Shown here: piece after piece, positions 1 to 10,782 of the stretch
Numbering within the stretch: the first letter of the stretch is position 1
How the letters are laid out: each line of letters begins with the position of its first letter
Assembly (NCBI GenBank): GCA_044347755.1
Contig: JBIKUE010000008.1
Location: forward strand, 12,693-76,692
DNA length: 64,000 nucleotides
Source: M3007 sp044347755
Lineage (GTDB): Bacteria; Bacteroidota; Bacteroidia; Chitinophagales; Saprospiraceae
Direction of reading: 5' to 3'
Notes under the pieces: model-generated
Told to the model about the DNA's origin: nothing
Seen by the model: only the letters and a program-made list of their open reading frames with translations
The model's database searches: none
Made by a program: the position numbers and the translations under genes

Positions 1-114
1 ATGGAAGGCGGACAAACCCTGCTGTGGCAGGCAGGCGATGTGCCATCCGGTACCTATATGGTGAGGTTGTACACAGAGCAAAAAGTTTTAACTCAAACGG
101 TTGTTCGCAACTGA
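1..114 (+). CDS. 3' end of a T9SS-sorted protein (5' truncated by window edge)
   Basis: An open frame runs from base 1 to a TGA at 112-114 and gives the last 37 residues of a protein. The tail has the pattern of a type IX secretion C-terminal sorting domain (type A): PSGTYMVRLYTEQ followed by a short strand ending VVRN. In the family this domain directs the cargo across the outer membrane through the Por/Spr machinery and is then removed. The first codon in the window is ATG, but the domain is far too short to be complete, so the gene begins upstream. The rest of the protein, and so its function, cannot be seen. Confidence 0.75.
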   Translation: MEGGQTLLWQAGDVPSGTYMVRLYTEQKVLTQTVVRN

Positions 115-124
115 TCTTAAAACA

Positions 125-158
125 GCCCGGACGAGGTTTTAAATAAGCTTGTCCGGGC
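125..158 (+). terminator. Stem-loop after the partial T9SS gene
   Basis: GCCCGGAC at 125-132 pairs perfectly with GTCCGGGC at 151-158 across an 18-nt loop, beginning 11 nt after the stop codon. The T-tract is poor (GCCTTTGGG), so this is a weak intrinsic terminator or a transcript-end hairpin. Confidence 0.5.
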
Positions 159-240
159 GCCTTTGGGATTAATAGCAGGCCTGACAGATCTAAACAGGTT
201 AAACTGCATATTGACCCTGAATCATCCACATAATATTTCA

Positions 241-3200
241 ATGAAAAGTTTTTTCCAACAATCTAATCCGAAAATGAGGTTACTTTTTACTTTTTCGCTC
301 CTGCTTTTATCTCTATTAAAATTGCAGGCCCAGTTGACCATAACCGCCACGCCCACCAGTATCAATTGGATCTGTGGGCCGACGGGTCCGACGGTTACTT
401 TCTCCGGCTCTACCATTCCTTCCCGGCCTGGAGCAACCTGGAGCTGGAACATGGGCGATGGCTCTCCGCTTAAATCCGGACAGTTGGTAAGCCATGTTTT
501 TCCACAAAACTGTGGCACGACCAACTACACGGTAACGGCAACGGCAACCGACACTATCAGTTTAACGGGAAGTTTATCATTTCCTGTTACCATCGGGCCT
601 GTTCCTGCTCCACCAATTTTCGTTTCGGAGAGTTCTATAACACCCAATGACGGTATTGTTTGCGCGGGAACCTCCGTTACCCTGACAGCCTCAGGCGGCG
701 GCGCCTTTAATCCCACCTTTAATTGGGGCAGTGGTCCTGGTGCTGCTGTGCTGACGGTAACTCCCGCCACCACCACCACCTACACGGTGTCCATCACCGA
801 CGCTTGCGGTTGCGTTCAAACGCGCAGTCAGACTATTACTGTAAAACCCATACCCACGGCTCCGGTGGACCAAACGGTATGCAGAAATAACGCACCAATC
901 AATCTTAATTCAGCCTCATGGGTGCCGCTGGGTATCAGCTTTAGTGGAACTGGAGTTTCAGGAAATACCTTTACACCATCCTCTGTCCCGTCAGAAACGA
1001 TCAGCGTGCCTATCACGGCAAATTTTGAGTGTCCGCTGAGTGGAACAACCGACAAGCTGACTGATGAGTTCAGGGTTACACTAAAAAATCCGCCGGTAGC
1101 TAATCTGAGAGAGACTGTTGCTTCCTGCAAGATGCCGGGAGGCACGTTTGATCTTCAAACAATGTTTGATGGCGGCAACTCAGCCAACGGAGTTTTTACA
1201 CAGATATTGGGAGTTCCCTCTCTGGGAATTAGTGGTACATCCATTACCGTTCCATCCGGCGGAGGATGTTTTTCGATTAATTATGTTGCACCAAATCCGG
1301 ATGGATGCCCGGGAACATATACCGACACAGAGGAGTTGCTGATAACCATGCAACCATCTGCAAATTTCGAAATCACCTCACCCTCCTCCGATTTAATTTG
1401 TCAGGATGGTGGCACGGTTCCGGTATCCCTGGTCAAGCTCAGCAGCGGCCCCAATCCATCTTTAACCATTAATGGCTCCCCGGCTGCTTTTGGAACAGTA
1501 AACCTCGCTGCTCCGGGTTCACTGGGGTCGCTGGTGTATACGATTTGCTTCACAGAGAACGGGGGAACCCCCGGTTCCTGTGGCTCTACCCTCCCCGGAG
1601 CCGGTTATGTTCCCTGCTCATCCACCATTTGCAAAACAATTACTATCTATAATGACGGGGTTGGATGTGGCGCCGATGCACCGTTCCCCAGCGAGTGCCC
1701 CCCAAATACGGACCTTTACGATCCTTGCCCTGTATCGGTGAATCCTTCGCTCGACCTTGAGTGCAGCTTTTTTGAACTGGAAGGACCTGGAATTGTGAAT
1801 GCAATACTTGAGCCACAGGGAATAACTACGTGTGAAACAGAAACCGTTGGGGTGGTTTGGGAGTCTGAACTGCCCGGTGAACTCGGAAATGCAGCCTCCG
1901 GAGGTCCAAAACTCAAGGATTTCAACGCAGCGACCGAGGTACTTTGCGACATCATCACCTTCGAAATTTGCCTTGATATTGGAGTAGCCGAGTTTTGTAT
2001 TGACCCCATCCCACTGGGTGAGTATGAAGACTACTGCGATAAAACGATTGGGGAAGTAATCATAGAATTGCTTAATAAGGCGTTGAAAGGCGACGGCGGC
2101 GGCGGTTATGTGGTGGCTGATACCGATGGCGATGGAAGCTGGGATTATGTAGCCGAGGATTTCAACGGCTTCCCAAAGTCAGGTACCGCTGATATACCTA
2201 ATAATGTAACCACACCTCAAGGTACAATCACCATCCGAAATGTGGCCGGATGGCCTTTCAAGCCCAATTCCATCTGCGGCAATATTGTAGGTAAGCAGAT
2301 CAATTTGTTGGATCTCTTGCCTATTGGCGCCATTCCGCTGGTTGGCGTTATGATTGAAGATCTGCTTGCTGCCGCGCAGTGTAATGTGAATGTGGTTTTC
2401 TCCGATGCTGAAACCATTGAGATTCCTGTACTAAACAGTTCTCCGCCCGCTTTCTCCAGTTGTCCTGAACAAGGCTATACCTTCTCTGAGAACTTGAGTT
2501 GCGATTTCGATTGTAATTGGTCTATCCCGGTGGCTTTTGATGACTGCTATGGAGGCGGTCTTGAATACAAGGGCAGGACGGCGACAACGGATGTTTCACA
2601 ATATGAGAGTACTCCGCCGGCAGCTGTTGCCGTTACAGCATCCGGGGTTTACCAAACCGGTGGCCCTATTTCAGGTTCTGATCTCAACGTGGGTGACTAC
2701 ACGGTTACTTACACGGCTTACAATTGCCAGGGCGTATCCTCAGTTTGTTCTTTCCCTGTGCGTGTAACCACCGGTGATCCGGTGCTTACCTGCCCAAACA
2801 ATATGACCGTGGAAACAGACCCGAGTGAGTGCAGCAAGGTGGTTACCGGACTTGCTCCGTTGGAGGGTATTGGATGCGCAACCATCATCGATTATAATGT
2901 GAATTATCCTGCAGGTACCCTGGATGTATCCACTAATACTCCCTACTCCATTGCCAACCAGGGAACACACAATGATGTGAGTGGCCTTACCTTCCCTTAC
3001 GGATTAACCACCGTTACCTACACCATGAAGGTTGATATCAACGGTGATAATGATATCGCAGATCCGGGTGAGGTTCAAAACTGCAGCTTTAACATTGTTG
3101 TGCAGGATAGTCAAAAGCCTGTCGCAGTGTGCAAGGATTTGGAAGTACAGTTAGACAATACAGGTAATATTACCATATTCGCAGCAAATCCGGGCAACAA

Positions 3201-6200
3201 CAGTCCGTTTGTGGATGGAGGATCCAATGATAACTGTGATCCTTCCCCTTTGCTTCAGATTGCGAAGGTGGGTGGCCCGTTTTCTCCATCAGTGAATTTT
3301 GGATGTACCGAAACGGGGCCAAATCTTGTTACGCTCCGGGTAACTGACGACGACGGGAATCAACAAAGATGCGTTTCTGTGGTGGATGTAAGAGATTTCT
3401 TTGAAGGAATTCAATATGCATTTGACCTTCCGGAGCTCTGCCTTGAGGCCAATAATCCAAGTCAGTTTGACTTCAGCAATTATTTGAAAATAACCCTGCC
3501 AAACGCTCAGGTTATTATGCACCAGCAGGTTGCCGGAAACGCATATTTAGGCGATGCGGTTGGAGGCTTCGGTATAACAGCATTTGCCCCAAGCCTCGGG
3601 TCTACCAATGATCCGGGCGTTATTACCACCGACGGCGTATATACACCGGGAACAGGAAGTGGATTCGTGACAGTATCTTATTTAATGGCTCTCCCTGGTG
3701 TTTCGGTACCGCAGAATGGTAACCTGGCTCTGGCGGGTTGCTTTGAGATAGTGCACACTACCTTTGAGTTGCGTCAACCGCTCGTAATGGGCTCTCCGGA
3801 ATGTCTTTGTGTTGACGAACTTGAACGCATTGTGGATTTGGGAACTGTTGTTGGAGGTCTTGAGCCCTATCGTATCCAATATTCCGGCGTAAGACTGGAC
3901 GTAGATGCTGACGGTGATGCCGATGATTCCGATGGTATTTACACTTATGATGCAGCTAACGGACACAATATCAACGACTTCAGTCAGTACCTAGGACACT
4001 TGCGCGTCATTTATACCCAGCCTGTTTGGTCGTTTACCATTGTGGATGCCCGCGGTTGCGAAATTTTCCGTTCTGGCTCATGTGATAATGACGATTTGCT
4101 TATAGGCCCGGACATCATTTGCCCGGCGTCCAATCATACGCTTACCACTGAAGCTTACCTGTGCGAGAGCCAGTATACATGGCTTCATCCTGTGCCGAAT
4201 GATAACTGTGCGGTCACCTTTTACGATGTGCGAATAAAAAATCCTGATGGAAGTATCGAAGGGCCTATGAGTCTGAATGCGATACTTTATCCGCCACCTT
4301 TTAGTTACTACAACCCATACCCCAATACCAATCCACCCTTCCCGGATAGTCTGAATTATCAGACCTACGACTTCGAGCTTGGTACGTCCGTAATCACCTA
4401 CTATGCCGAAGATGCGCTGGGGAACTTTACCACTTGCTCTTTCCAGATTACGGTATCTGACGATGATCCGCCTCATTTCCTCAATTGCCCGGAGCCTCCG
4501 GTGGTACAAAATGCCGAGTCTATGCACTGTGATGCCTATGTGAACTTTGCATTGCCGATTGTTAGTGATAATTGCGATAATAATCCGACAGTGGTGAAAA
4601 TAGACCAGACCGGACTAAACACCGGCAGCCGTTTCCCCGTGGGTACTACTATAATGTACTGGGAAACAAAGGATAAGTTTGACAACAGAGACACCTGCCA
4701 GATCAAAGTAATTGTAAATGATTACTGGCAGGATCCAATCCTGACATGTCCGGCCGATGTAGTGAAGAACAATGATCCATGGCTCTGCGGCGCCGTGGTG
4801 AACAACATCGCTCCAACGGTAGACGGCCCATGCGAGAATAATTATGGTGTTACTTACACTATTTACGCTGATGCCGCCCTTACTCAGGTGAAAGACTGCG
4901 GCGTAACCAATGCCGGCGGTGAATTCTTTGATATTGGCGATTCCTGGGTGAAATACACAGTTCAAAATCAACCTTTGCTCCTGATCACTGAGGTGACTCA
5001 ATCCGGAGCAGTGGACCGCCTGGAAATTTCCAACCTGGGTCCGGCAGATATTGATATTTCCTGCCTGTTGGTAAACCGTCTTTCGGTGGATCCTGCAGCT
5101 AACCAAACCATCGGTCCGGTAACTATGCTGCCTTCATTGGCTGGAACCATCCTTCCGGTGGGCGGCACACAGGTGTTCAACTTCAGCTTCAACGGCTCCG
5201 CCAACATGCCGGCCTGCTATACCATTTCCTACATGGGTACCATCTTCGATGAAGTATCTACCAATGGTTTTGCAGGCTGTAATGGGTTTTCCGGCTTATT
5301 GAATAACGGAGATATCATCCGTAAATGTGAAGACGATACCGATACAGCTGCTGATTGGGTACTGGCACAACCATGTTACCCGCTCACCATCGGAGCCATC
5401 AACCAGGATCTGGAAGTGATGGCAGATAACGGCACACAGACTTCCCTTCAGTCTATCGAACCAAACAAGGTATCCTGCACCTTCAAGGTAACGGTGAAAG
5501 ATGCTGAAAATCCATTCTGTGGCAAGCTGACCAGCAACACCACCTATAATGGAGCCGGTATTCCGAATATCAATGCAGCCACCTGCAACCGTTCTACAAT
5601 CACAATCCCGCCAAGCAATTGCATCATTGGTGATATTGTGTTCAACCGCACAGGAACAGCTACTCCGTTCAACTCTACTATGACCCTGATCAGCCCGAAA
5701 GGCATCAGAGTGAATATTACAGAAGTTCCGGACGATTCCATTTCAACCTTGTTTGCCCAGAAAGCGGAAGGTGTTTGGACCCTGGATATTGTTCCTTTCC
5801 CTGGTCAGAATCCAACCATCACTGGTTGGTCGTTGACCGTTAACTGTATTGCTCCGTTTGACCTGCCTAATCAGGTATTGCCAAATCAAGCCGGCTTATG
5901 TGGAGCATCCTTTACCTGGACACATCCATTGTTTGTAGACAACTGCTTCAATGGCACTATTTCTGTGGCATACACCACCAATAATGCTGCCTGCAAGCCT
6001 GCTAATGGCGCCTTGTTGGGCCGTGGTGGCTATACGAACACACAGTTCTTCTGTGTAGGTACCACTACGGTAACGTATACCCTCACAGATGCTGCCGGCA
6101 ATGTTTCTACCTGTGGTTTCACCGTTACCGTGAATGATGTGGAACGGCCATTGGTTACATGTCCGCCAACTAAATTCATAAATCTGGATGGTGGTGCATG

Positions 6201-9200
6201 CGGCGCCTATGTGAGTTACGATCCGATCTTCACTTCTGACAACTGTGCGGTAACGGATACCACCATGACGCCTCCGTCAGGATCATGGTTTGGTATTGGT
6301 ACACATTTGGTTACCATTGTGGTTACGGATGCAGCGGGTAATACCCGCTCCTGCACATTCAATGTAGTCGTAATTGAATACGTTCCTTCTGACTTCAACC
6401 TCATCTGCAACGATTTGAGCCATGTTTCCATGGACGCTACCTGCGTATTTGTCTTGAATGCCGATGAAGCTTTGGAAGGTGATAACTATCACTGCTACGA
6501 TGACTATGTTATCACGGTGAAGAATCAGTCTAACCTGCCGGTTGACAATATTTTTGATTCAGGAGATATTGGTAAAACCTTTACGGTTACGGTGACGGAT
6601 CCGGAAACAGGCAATTCCTGCTGGTCCTTGTTGAAGATAGAAGACAAGCTGGTTCCTGCGCTTACCTGCCCTGCTGATATTACCATAGCCTGCAGCGAAA
6701 GCACCTCGATTGCGCATACCGGTAATGTAAATATTCAGGATTGCAGTGCTACTACCACCGTAATTGATGATGAATATAATGACTTTGGTCAGTGCAACGA
6801 CCCACGTGGTGAAATTGTCCGTACATGGATTGTAACAGATGCATGGGCCAACCAGGCTGCTTGCTCTCAAACCATCACCATTACGCCATTCAGCCTGAAC
6901 GATTTAGTTTTCCCTGCAGACTATACGGTGAATTGTGAATCTGCCTACCTGAATGCAGCGGCAACTGATCCGGACAATACCGGTCGCCCAAGCATTAATG
7001 GTTTCCCGATTGGTGTAGGTGGTCTTTGCACCGCATCCATCAGCTTTACCGACGAGCGTTTTGAGATTTGCCCTGGCAGCTATGAAATCCTTCGTACGTG
7101 GAAAGTGCGTAACACCTGTTTCCCGGTAGCGCCAAACAATCCGATCTCACATGTTCAGGTGATTACAGTATCTGATTTGGGTGGTCCGGTATTTGCCTGC
7201 CCGCCAACAGTTACTGTGTCTACCAATCCGTTCCAATGTTGTTCCAATACGGCATTGCCAGATATGATTGTTTCGGAAGGATGTTCTCATATCCTTGACC
7301 TGGAAGCTAAGTTGACTGGCGTGAACCCGAACAATGGCAACGTTATCACCTTTACGGTAGGTGGTTCTTTGGCCGACTTCCCAGGAAACAACTATTGGAA
7401 TCCTGACACCATGGCTGTGTTTGGTTACACCCAGTGTCTGCCAATCGGAAGTTATAACGTTCGATATAAAGCTACAGACGAATGTGGTAACACCTCTTTC
7501 TGTAACTTCACATTGAAAGTAGCCGACCTCGTACCGCCTGCAGTAGCCTGTGATCAGGTAACCCAGGTGGCACTGACTAACGATGGCATGGCCATCGTTC
7601 CGGCTGCCAACTTTGATGACGGCACTACCGATAATTGCTGCGCACCAACCTTTGATGTGCGCAGAATGAATACGAACAACTGCTCCGGTACTGCGTTTGG
7701 TCCTGATGTGAAATTCTGTTGCGATGACATTGGTGATACCATTTTGGTGGTATTCCGTGCAAGAGACTGCTATGATAATGTGAACGAGTGTATGGTGTCT
7801 GTATTGGTAGAAGACAAGATCAAGCCAATTTGCCAGTCACCTGCTAACGTAACCGTTAACTGCGAAAACTTTGATCCAAGCCTTTGGAGCTATGGCATTC
7901 CGGATGTGGCCGATAACTGCTGTCTGGATAATACCAAGTCTTACCAGAGCCAGGTTGGGTTGACCCATACTGTAAGCTATGCACAGTTCGACACGGTGTG
8001 TAACAAGGGTACCATTACCCGTACCTTCCGTGCATTTGACTGCAATGGTAACAGCAGTCAGTGCACCCAGCGTGTGATTGTAACGTATCTGCAGGATTAC
8101 TTCGTGAAGTTCCCGAACGATGCGATCGTAACCGTATGCGATGGAACGGGCAATTTTGGTGAGCCAACTTTCTTTGGTGAAGATTGCGAACTGATGGGTG
8201 TATCCCATACAGATGAGGTGTTCACGGTAGTGCCTGATGCTTGCTTCAAGATTGAGCGCACCTGGCAGATCATCAACTGGTGCACGTTCAACCCGAACCT
8301 GCCACTGATTGAGGTGCCGAACCCGAATCCGAATTCGATTTCAAGCCATCCAAGCAATCTGCCTGGTCCAACGGTATCTGCCTGCGGCACGATTGTACCA
8401 TGGGCTCCGACGGTGGTGAAAATCAGCCCGACTGATCCAACTGCCACGAACTATTGCCGCTACTGGGGCGACGACCCGGCCTTTGGTGGCAACGGCAACG
8501 GTACAAATGACGAGGCCAATGGCTACAGGTACAAACAGATCATCAAAGTGATCGACGGCCAGGCGCCAACAGCAACGTTGGTACAACCATCCTGCGATAA
8601 CCAGAACTGGTTTACGCCGAACAACAGCCAGCTGTGGAACGAAATGTACTGGTGGGATAATGGCATTCAGACACACGACCTGTGCGAGGAGCCAACCGAC
8701 CTGAGCATTACCGCTACCGACGCTTGTTCTGGTGCTAACGTGAACATCGAATACCTGCTGTTCCTTGATCTGGATGGCGATGGTACGATGGAAACCGTAG
8801 TGAACTCTGTGAATACGGGTATTGCCGGTTTGGGCTGGAACAATGTTCTGTTCAACAATCTGAACACGCCGAACTTCGGTGGCGGTACATCACGTGCCTT
8901 CGACGAGCGTTCGGTTCCGACGAACCAGAAATACGGCTTCTCAATCCAGGAGAGCGTAACTGGTACCAACAAAACGGCCAGCGTACGCTGGAATACCCAG
9001 CAGAACCAGAATACCCACGTTGTACCTGAGCTGCCACACGGCACGCACAAGATCAAGTGGTTTGTAACGGATGGCTGCGGCAATAACAGCGAATACGAAT
9101 ACACCTTCACCGTGAAAGATTGCAAAGCGCCAACGGTGGTTTGTATCAACGGTTTGAGCGTGAACATCATGCCAACCAGCATGATTACCCTTTGGGCATC

Positions 9201-10662
9201 TGACTTCCTGCAATACACGGAAGACAACTGCACACCTTCAGGCCAGATCAAGATCGGTATCCGCAAGTGCGGTACCGGTACAGGCTTCCCGGTTGACGCT
9301 AGCGGCAACCCGATCACGAATGTAACCTTCACCTGTAACGAATTGGGTACCCAGTGCGTAGAGTTGTGGGCTATTGATGCACAGGGCAACGCTGATTACT
9401 GTGAGACGTATGTGATCGTACAAGACAACTTGGGTAACTGCCCGGTTGGCAATCACATCAATGTTGCCGGTGCATTGAAGACCGAAATGACGGAAGGTGT
9501 GGAAGAAGCTACAGTAACCGTTTCTGGTATCAGTACCTTCACTCCTCCTTACAGCTACTTCGATCTGACGGATGATAACGGTAACTATCAGTTGGTCAAC
9601 AATGTGCCACTTGATGCCACGTTCACGATTGCTCCGGAGAAAGACGACAACCCGCTCAACGGTGTAACCACTTATGACCTGGTGTTGATCAGCAAGCATA
9701 TTTTGGGTCTGGAGCCACTCAACAGCCCGTACAAAATGATTGCTGCGGATGCGAACAAGTCAGGCTCGATCACTACGTTCGACATTGTAGAGCTTCGCAA
9801 GCTGATCCTGGGCATTTATACCGAGCTTCCAAACAACACCAGCTGGCGTTTTGTGGATAAGGCGTTTGTATTCCCGAATCCAAACAACCCATTCCAGGCT
9901 GCATTCCCTGAAACGGTTTCTGTAGCTAATGCGATGACAACCCAGTTTGGTAAGGATTTCGCAGGTGTGAAAATTGGCGACGTGAACAGTTCTGCTGTAG
10001 CCAACGCCAATATGCAGGCAGAGGAACGCACCGATGGAACTGCACTCTTCGACGTAGAGGATCGCGATGTGAAAGCAGGTGAAGAATTTGAAGTAACTTT
10101 CAAGGCTGCTCAGCAGTTGAAAGGGTTCCAGTTTACCATGACCTTGAATGGCGTGAATGCTATTGGTGTGGTGAATTCGGATCAGGTGACGGATAATAAC
10201 TTCAACCTGTTGCCACAAGATGCAATGGCCATCTCTATTGATGGTGCGCAAGCCTTTACGGTACGTTTCCGTGCAATGAAATCAGGTAAGCTGAGCGAAA
10301 TGCTTGGTGTATCTGGCTCCATTACCCGCGCTGAAGCATATGGCGATAATGGTCGCCTGAATGTGGCACTCCGTTTTGACCGCAATATCATTGCCGGTGT
10401 AGGCTTTGAACTGTATCAAAACCAGCCGAACCCGTTCCTGAACAAAACCAGCATCGGGTTCTTCCTGCCGGAAGCAGCAGAGGCTACCCTGAGCGTTTTT
10501 GACGAAACAGGTCGTACAGTTTACCAGCAAAAAGGTCAGTTTGCCAAAGGCATGAATACGGTAATGCTGGAGCGCGCATTGATCAATACTACCGGAATGT
10601 TGTACTACAAGCTGGAAACAGCTTCCGACAGCGCTACGCGTAAGATGATTCAGGCGAAGTAA
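241..10662 (+). CDS. Giant secreted HYR-repeat protein with P-domain, LTD-like and dockerin-like modules and T9SS signal
   Basis: About 3,470 residues. The signal peptide is hydrophobic (MRLLFTFSLLLLSLLKLQAQ); translation may start at 241 or at the internal ATG at 274. A PKD-like module comes first (about 330-850). A long run of cysteine-rich beta-sandwich repeats follows, with the HYR/hyalin signature (LTCPNNMTVETDPSEC, TYTVTDAAGN-like, SDNC). Embedded between them are a lamin-tail-like module (about 4975-5280: LLITEVTQSGAVDRLEISNLG) and a proprotein-convertase P-domain-like module (about 5580-5850, ending WSLTVNC). Near the C-terminus, two dockerin-like halves (TTYDLVLISKHILG and TTFDIVELRKLILG, about 9655-9835) with Asp/Asn loops precede a T9SS sorting domain (about 10420-10662). 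No catalytic domain was recognised. The likely role is cell-surface adhesion, matrix or gliding, which is inference. Confidence 0.85.
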   Translation: MKSFFQQSNPKMRLLFTFSLLLLSLLKLQAQLTITATPTSINWICGPTGPTVTFSGSTIPSRPGATWSWNMGDGSPLKSGQLVSHVFPQNCGTTNYTVTATATDTISLTGSLSFPVTIGPVPAPPIFVSESSITPNDGIVCAGTSVTLTASGGGAFNPTFNWGSGPGAAVLTVTPATTTTYTVSITDACGCVQTRSQTITVKPIPTAPVDQTVCRNNAPINLNSASWVPLGISFSGTGVSGNTFTPSSVPSETISVPITANFECPLSGTTDKLTDEFRVTLKNPPVANLRETVASCKMPGGTFDLQTMFDGGNSANGVFTQILGVPSLGISGTSITVPSGGGCFSINYVAPNPDGCPGTYTDTEELLITMQPSANFEITSPSSDLICQDGGTVPVSLVKLSSGPNPSLTINGSPAAFGTVNLAAPGSLGSLVYTICFTENGGTPGSCGSTLPGAGYVPCSSTICKTITIYNDGVGCGADAPFPSECPPNTDLYDPCPVSVNPSLDLECSFFELEGPGIVNAILEPQGITTCETETVGVVWESELPGELGNAASGGPKLKDFNAATEVLCDIITFEICLDIGVAEFCIDPIPLGEYEDYCDKTIGEVIIELLNKALKGDGGGGYVVADTDGDGSWDYVAEDFNGFPKSGTADIPNNVTTPQGTITIRNVAGWPFKPNSICGNIVGKQINLLDLLPIGAIPLVGVMIEDLLAAAQCNVNVVFSDAETIEIPVLNSSPPAFSSCPEQGYTFSENLSCDFDCNWSIPVAFDDCYGGGLEYKGRTATTDVSQYESTPPAAVAVTASGVYQTGGPISGSDLNVGDYTVTYTAYNCQGVSSVCSFPVRVTTGDPVLTCPNNMTVETDPSECSKVVTGLAPLEGIGCATIIDYNVNYPAGTLDVSTNTPYSIANQGTHNDVSGLTFPYGLTTVTYTMKVDINGDNDIADPGEVQNCSFNIVVQDSQKPVAVCKDLEVQLDNTGNITIFAANPGNNSPFVDGGSNDNCDPSPLLQIAKVGGPFSPSVNFGCTETGPNLVTLRVTDDDGNQQRCVSVVDVRDFFEGIQYAFDLPELCLEANNPSQFDFSNYLKITLPNAQVIMHQQVAGNAYLGDAVGGFGITAFAPSLGSTNDPGVITTDGVYTPGTGSGFVTVSYLMALPGVSVPQNGNLALAGCFEIVHTTFELRQPLVMGSPECLCVDELERIVDLGTVVGGLEPYRIQYSGVRLDVDADGDADDSDGIYTYDAANGHNINDFSQYLGHLRVIYTQPVWSFTIVDARGCEIFRSGSCDNDDLLIGPDIICPASNHTLTTEAYLCESQYTWLHPVPNDNCAVTFYDVRIKNPDGSIEGPMSLNAILYPPPFSYYNPYPNTNPPFPDSLNYQTYDFELGTSVITYYAEDALGNFTTCSFQITVSDDDPPHFLNCPEPPVVQNAESMHCDAYVNFALPIVSDNCDNNPTVVKIDQTGLNTGSRFPVGTTIMYWETKDKFDNRDTCQIKVIVNDYWQDPILTCPADVVKNNDPWLCGAVVNNIAPTVDGPCENNYGVTYTIYADAALTQVKDCGVTNAGGEFFDIGDSWVKYTVQNQPLLLITEVTQSGAVDRLEISNLGPADIDISCLLVNRLSVDPAANQTIGPVTMLPSLAGTILPVGGTQVFNFSFNGSANMPACYTISYMGTIFDEVSTNGFAGCNGFSGLLNNGDIIRKCEDDTDTAADWVLAQPCYPLTIGAINQDLEVMADNGTQTSLQSIEPNKVSCTFKVTVKDAENPFCGKLTSNTTYNGAGIPNINAATCNRSTITIPPSNCIIGDIVFNRTGTATPFNSTMTLISPKGIRVNITEVPDDSISTLFAQKAEGVWTLDIVPFPGQNPTITGWSLTVNCIAPFDLPNQVLPNQAGLCGASFTWTHPLFVDNCFNGTISVAYTTNNAACKPANGALLGRGGYTNTQFFCVGTTTVTYTLTDAAGNVSTCGFTVTVNDVERPLVTCPPTKFINLDGGACGAYVSYDPIFTSDNCAVTDTTMTPPSGSWFGIGTHLVTIVVTDAAGNTRSCTFNVVVIEYVPSDFNLICNDLSHVSMDATCVFVLNADEALEGDNYHCYDDYVITVKNQSNLPVDNIFDSGDIGKTFTVTVTDPETGNSCWSLLKIEDKLVPALTCPADITIACSESTSIAHTGNVNIQDCSATTTVIDDEYNDFGQCNDPRGEIVRTWIVTDAWANQAACSQTITITPFSLNDLVFPADYTVNCESAYLNAAATDPDNTGRPSINGFPIGVGGLCTASISFTDERFEICPGSYEILRTWKVRNTCFPVAPNNPISHVQVITVSDLGGPVFACPPTVTVSTNPFQCCSNTALPDMIVSEGCSHILDLEAKLTGVNPNNGNVITFTVGGSLADFPGNNYWNPDTMAVFGYTQCLPIGSYNVRYKATDECGNTSFCNFTLKVADLVPPAVACDQVTQVALTNDGMAIVPAANFDDGTTDNCCAPTFDVRRMNTNNCSGTAFGPDVKFCCDDIGDTILVVFRARDCYDNVNECMVSVLVEDKIKPICQSPANVTVNCENFDPSLWSYGIPDVADNCCLDNTKSYQSQVGLTHTVSYAQFDTVCNKGTITRTFRAFDCNGNSSQCTQRVIVTYLQDYFVKFPNDAIVTVCDGTGNFGEPTFFGEDCELMGVSHTDEVFTVVPDACFKIERTWQIINWCTFNPNLPLIEVPNPNPNSISSHPSNLPGPTVSACGTIVPWAPTVVKISPTDPTATNYCRYWGDDPAFGGNGNGTNDEANGYRYKQIIKVIDGQAPTATLVQPSCDNQNWFTPNNSQLWNEMYWWDNGIQTHDLCEEPTDLSITATDACSGANVNIEYLLFLDLDGDGTMETVVNSVNTGIAGLGWNNVLFNNLNTPNFGGGTSRAFDERSVPTNQKYGFSIQESVTGTNKTASVRWNTQQNQNTHVVPELPHGTHKIKWFVTDGCGNNSEYEYTFTVKDCKAPTVVCINGLSVNIMPTSMITLWASDFLQYTEDNCTPSGQIKIGIRKCGTGTGFPVDASGNPITNVTFTCNELGTQCVELWAIDAQGNADYCETYVIVQDNLGNCPVGNHINVAGALKTEMTEGVEEATVTVSGISTFTPPYSYFDLTDDNGNYQLVNNVPLDATFTIAPEKDDNPLNGVTTYDLVLISKHILGLEPLNSPYKMIAADANKSGSITTFDIVELRKLILGIYTELPNNTSWRFVDKAFVFPNPNNPFQAAFPETVSVANAMTTQFGKDFAGVKIGDVNSSAVANANMQAEERTDGTALFDVEDRDVKAGEEFEVTFKAAQQLKGFQFTMTLNGVNAIGVVNSDQVTDNNFNLLPQDAMAISIDGAQAFTVRFRAMKSGKLSEMLGVSGSITRAEAYGDNGRLNVALRFDRNIIAGVGFELYQNQPNPFLNKTSIGFFLPEAAEATLSVFDETGRTVYQQKGQFAKGMNTVMLERALINTTGMLYYKLETASDSATRKMIQAK

Positions 10663-10684
10663 TTGATATTTCAATGATATTTAA

Positions 10685-10715
10685 AGCCCTGCAGGCATTT
10701 GCTTGCAGGGCTTTT
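10685..10715 (+). terminator. Rho-independent terminator of the giant gene
   Basis: AGCCCTGCA (10685-10693) pairs with TGCAGGGCT (10704-10712) over a 10-nt loop and runs into TTTT, 22 nt after the stop codon. This is a strong intrinsic terminator and implies the next gene has its own promoter. Confidence 0.85.
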
Positions 10716-10782
10716 CATTTATGCTACAGGCAGCATCGTAGCAATTTATCTGCTCTTATACGCTGTAAAACCATTTTCAACT

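Noticed and set aside
8667..9389. 240-codon open frame on the - strand inside the giant HYR gene
   Set aside because: It is a shadow of the repetitive coding strand; its composition is not protein-like.
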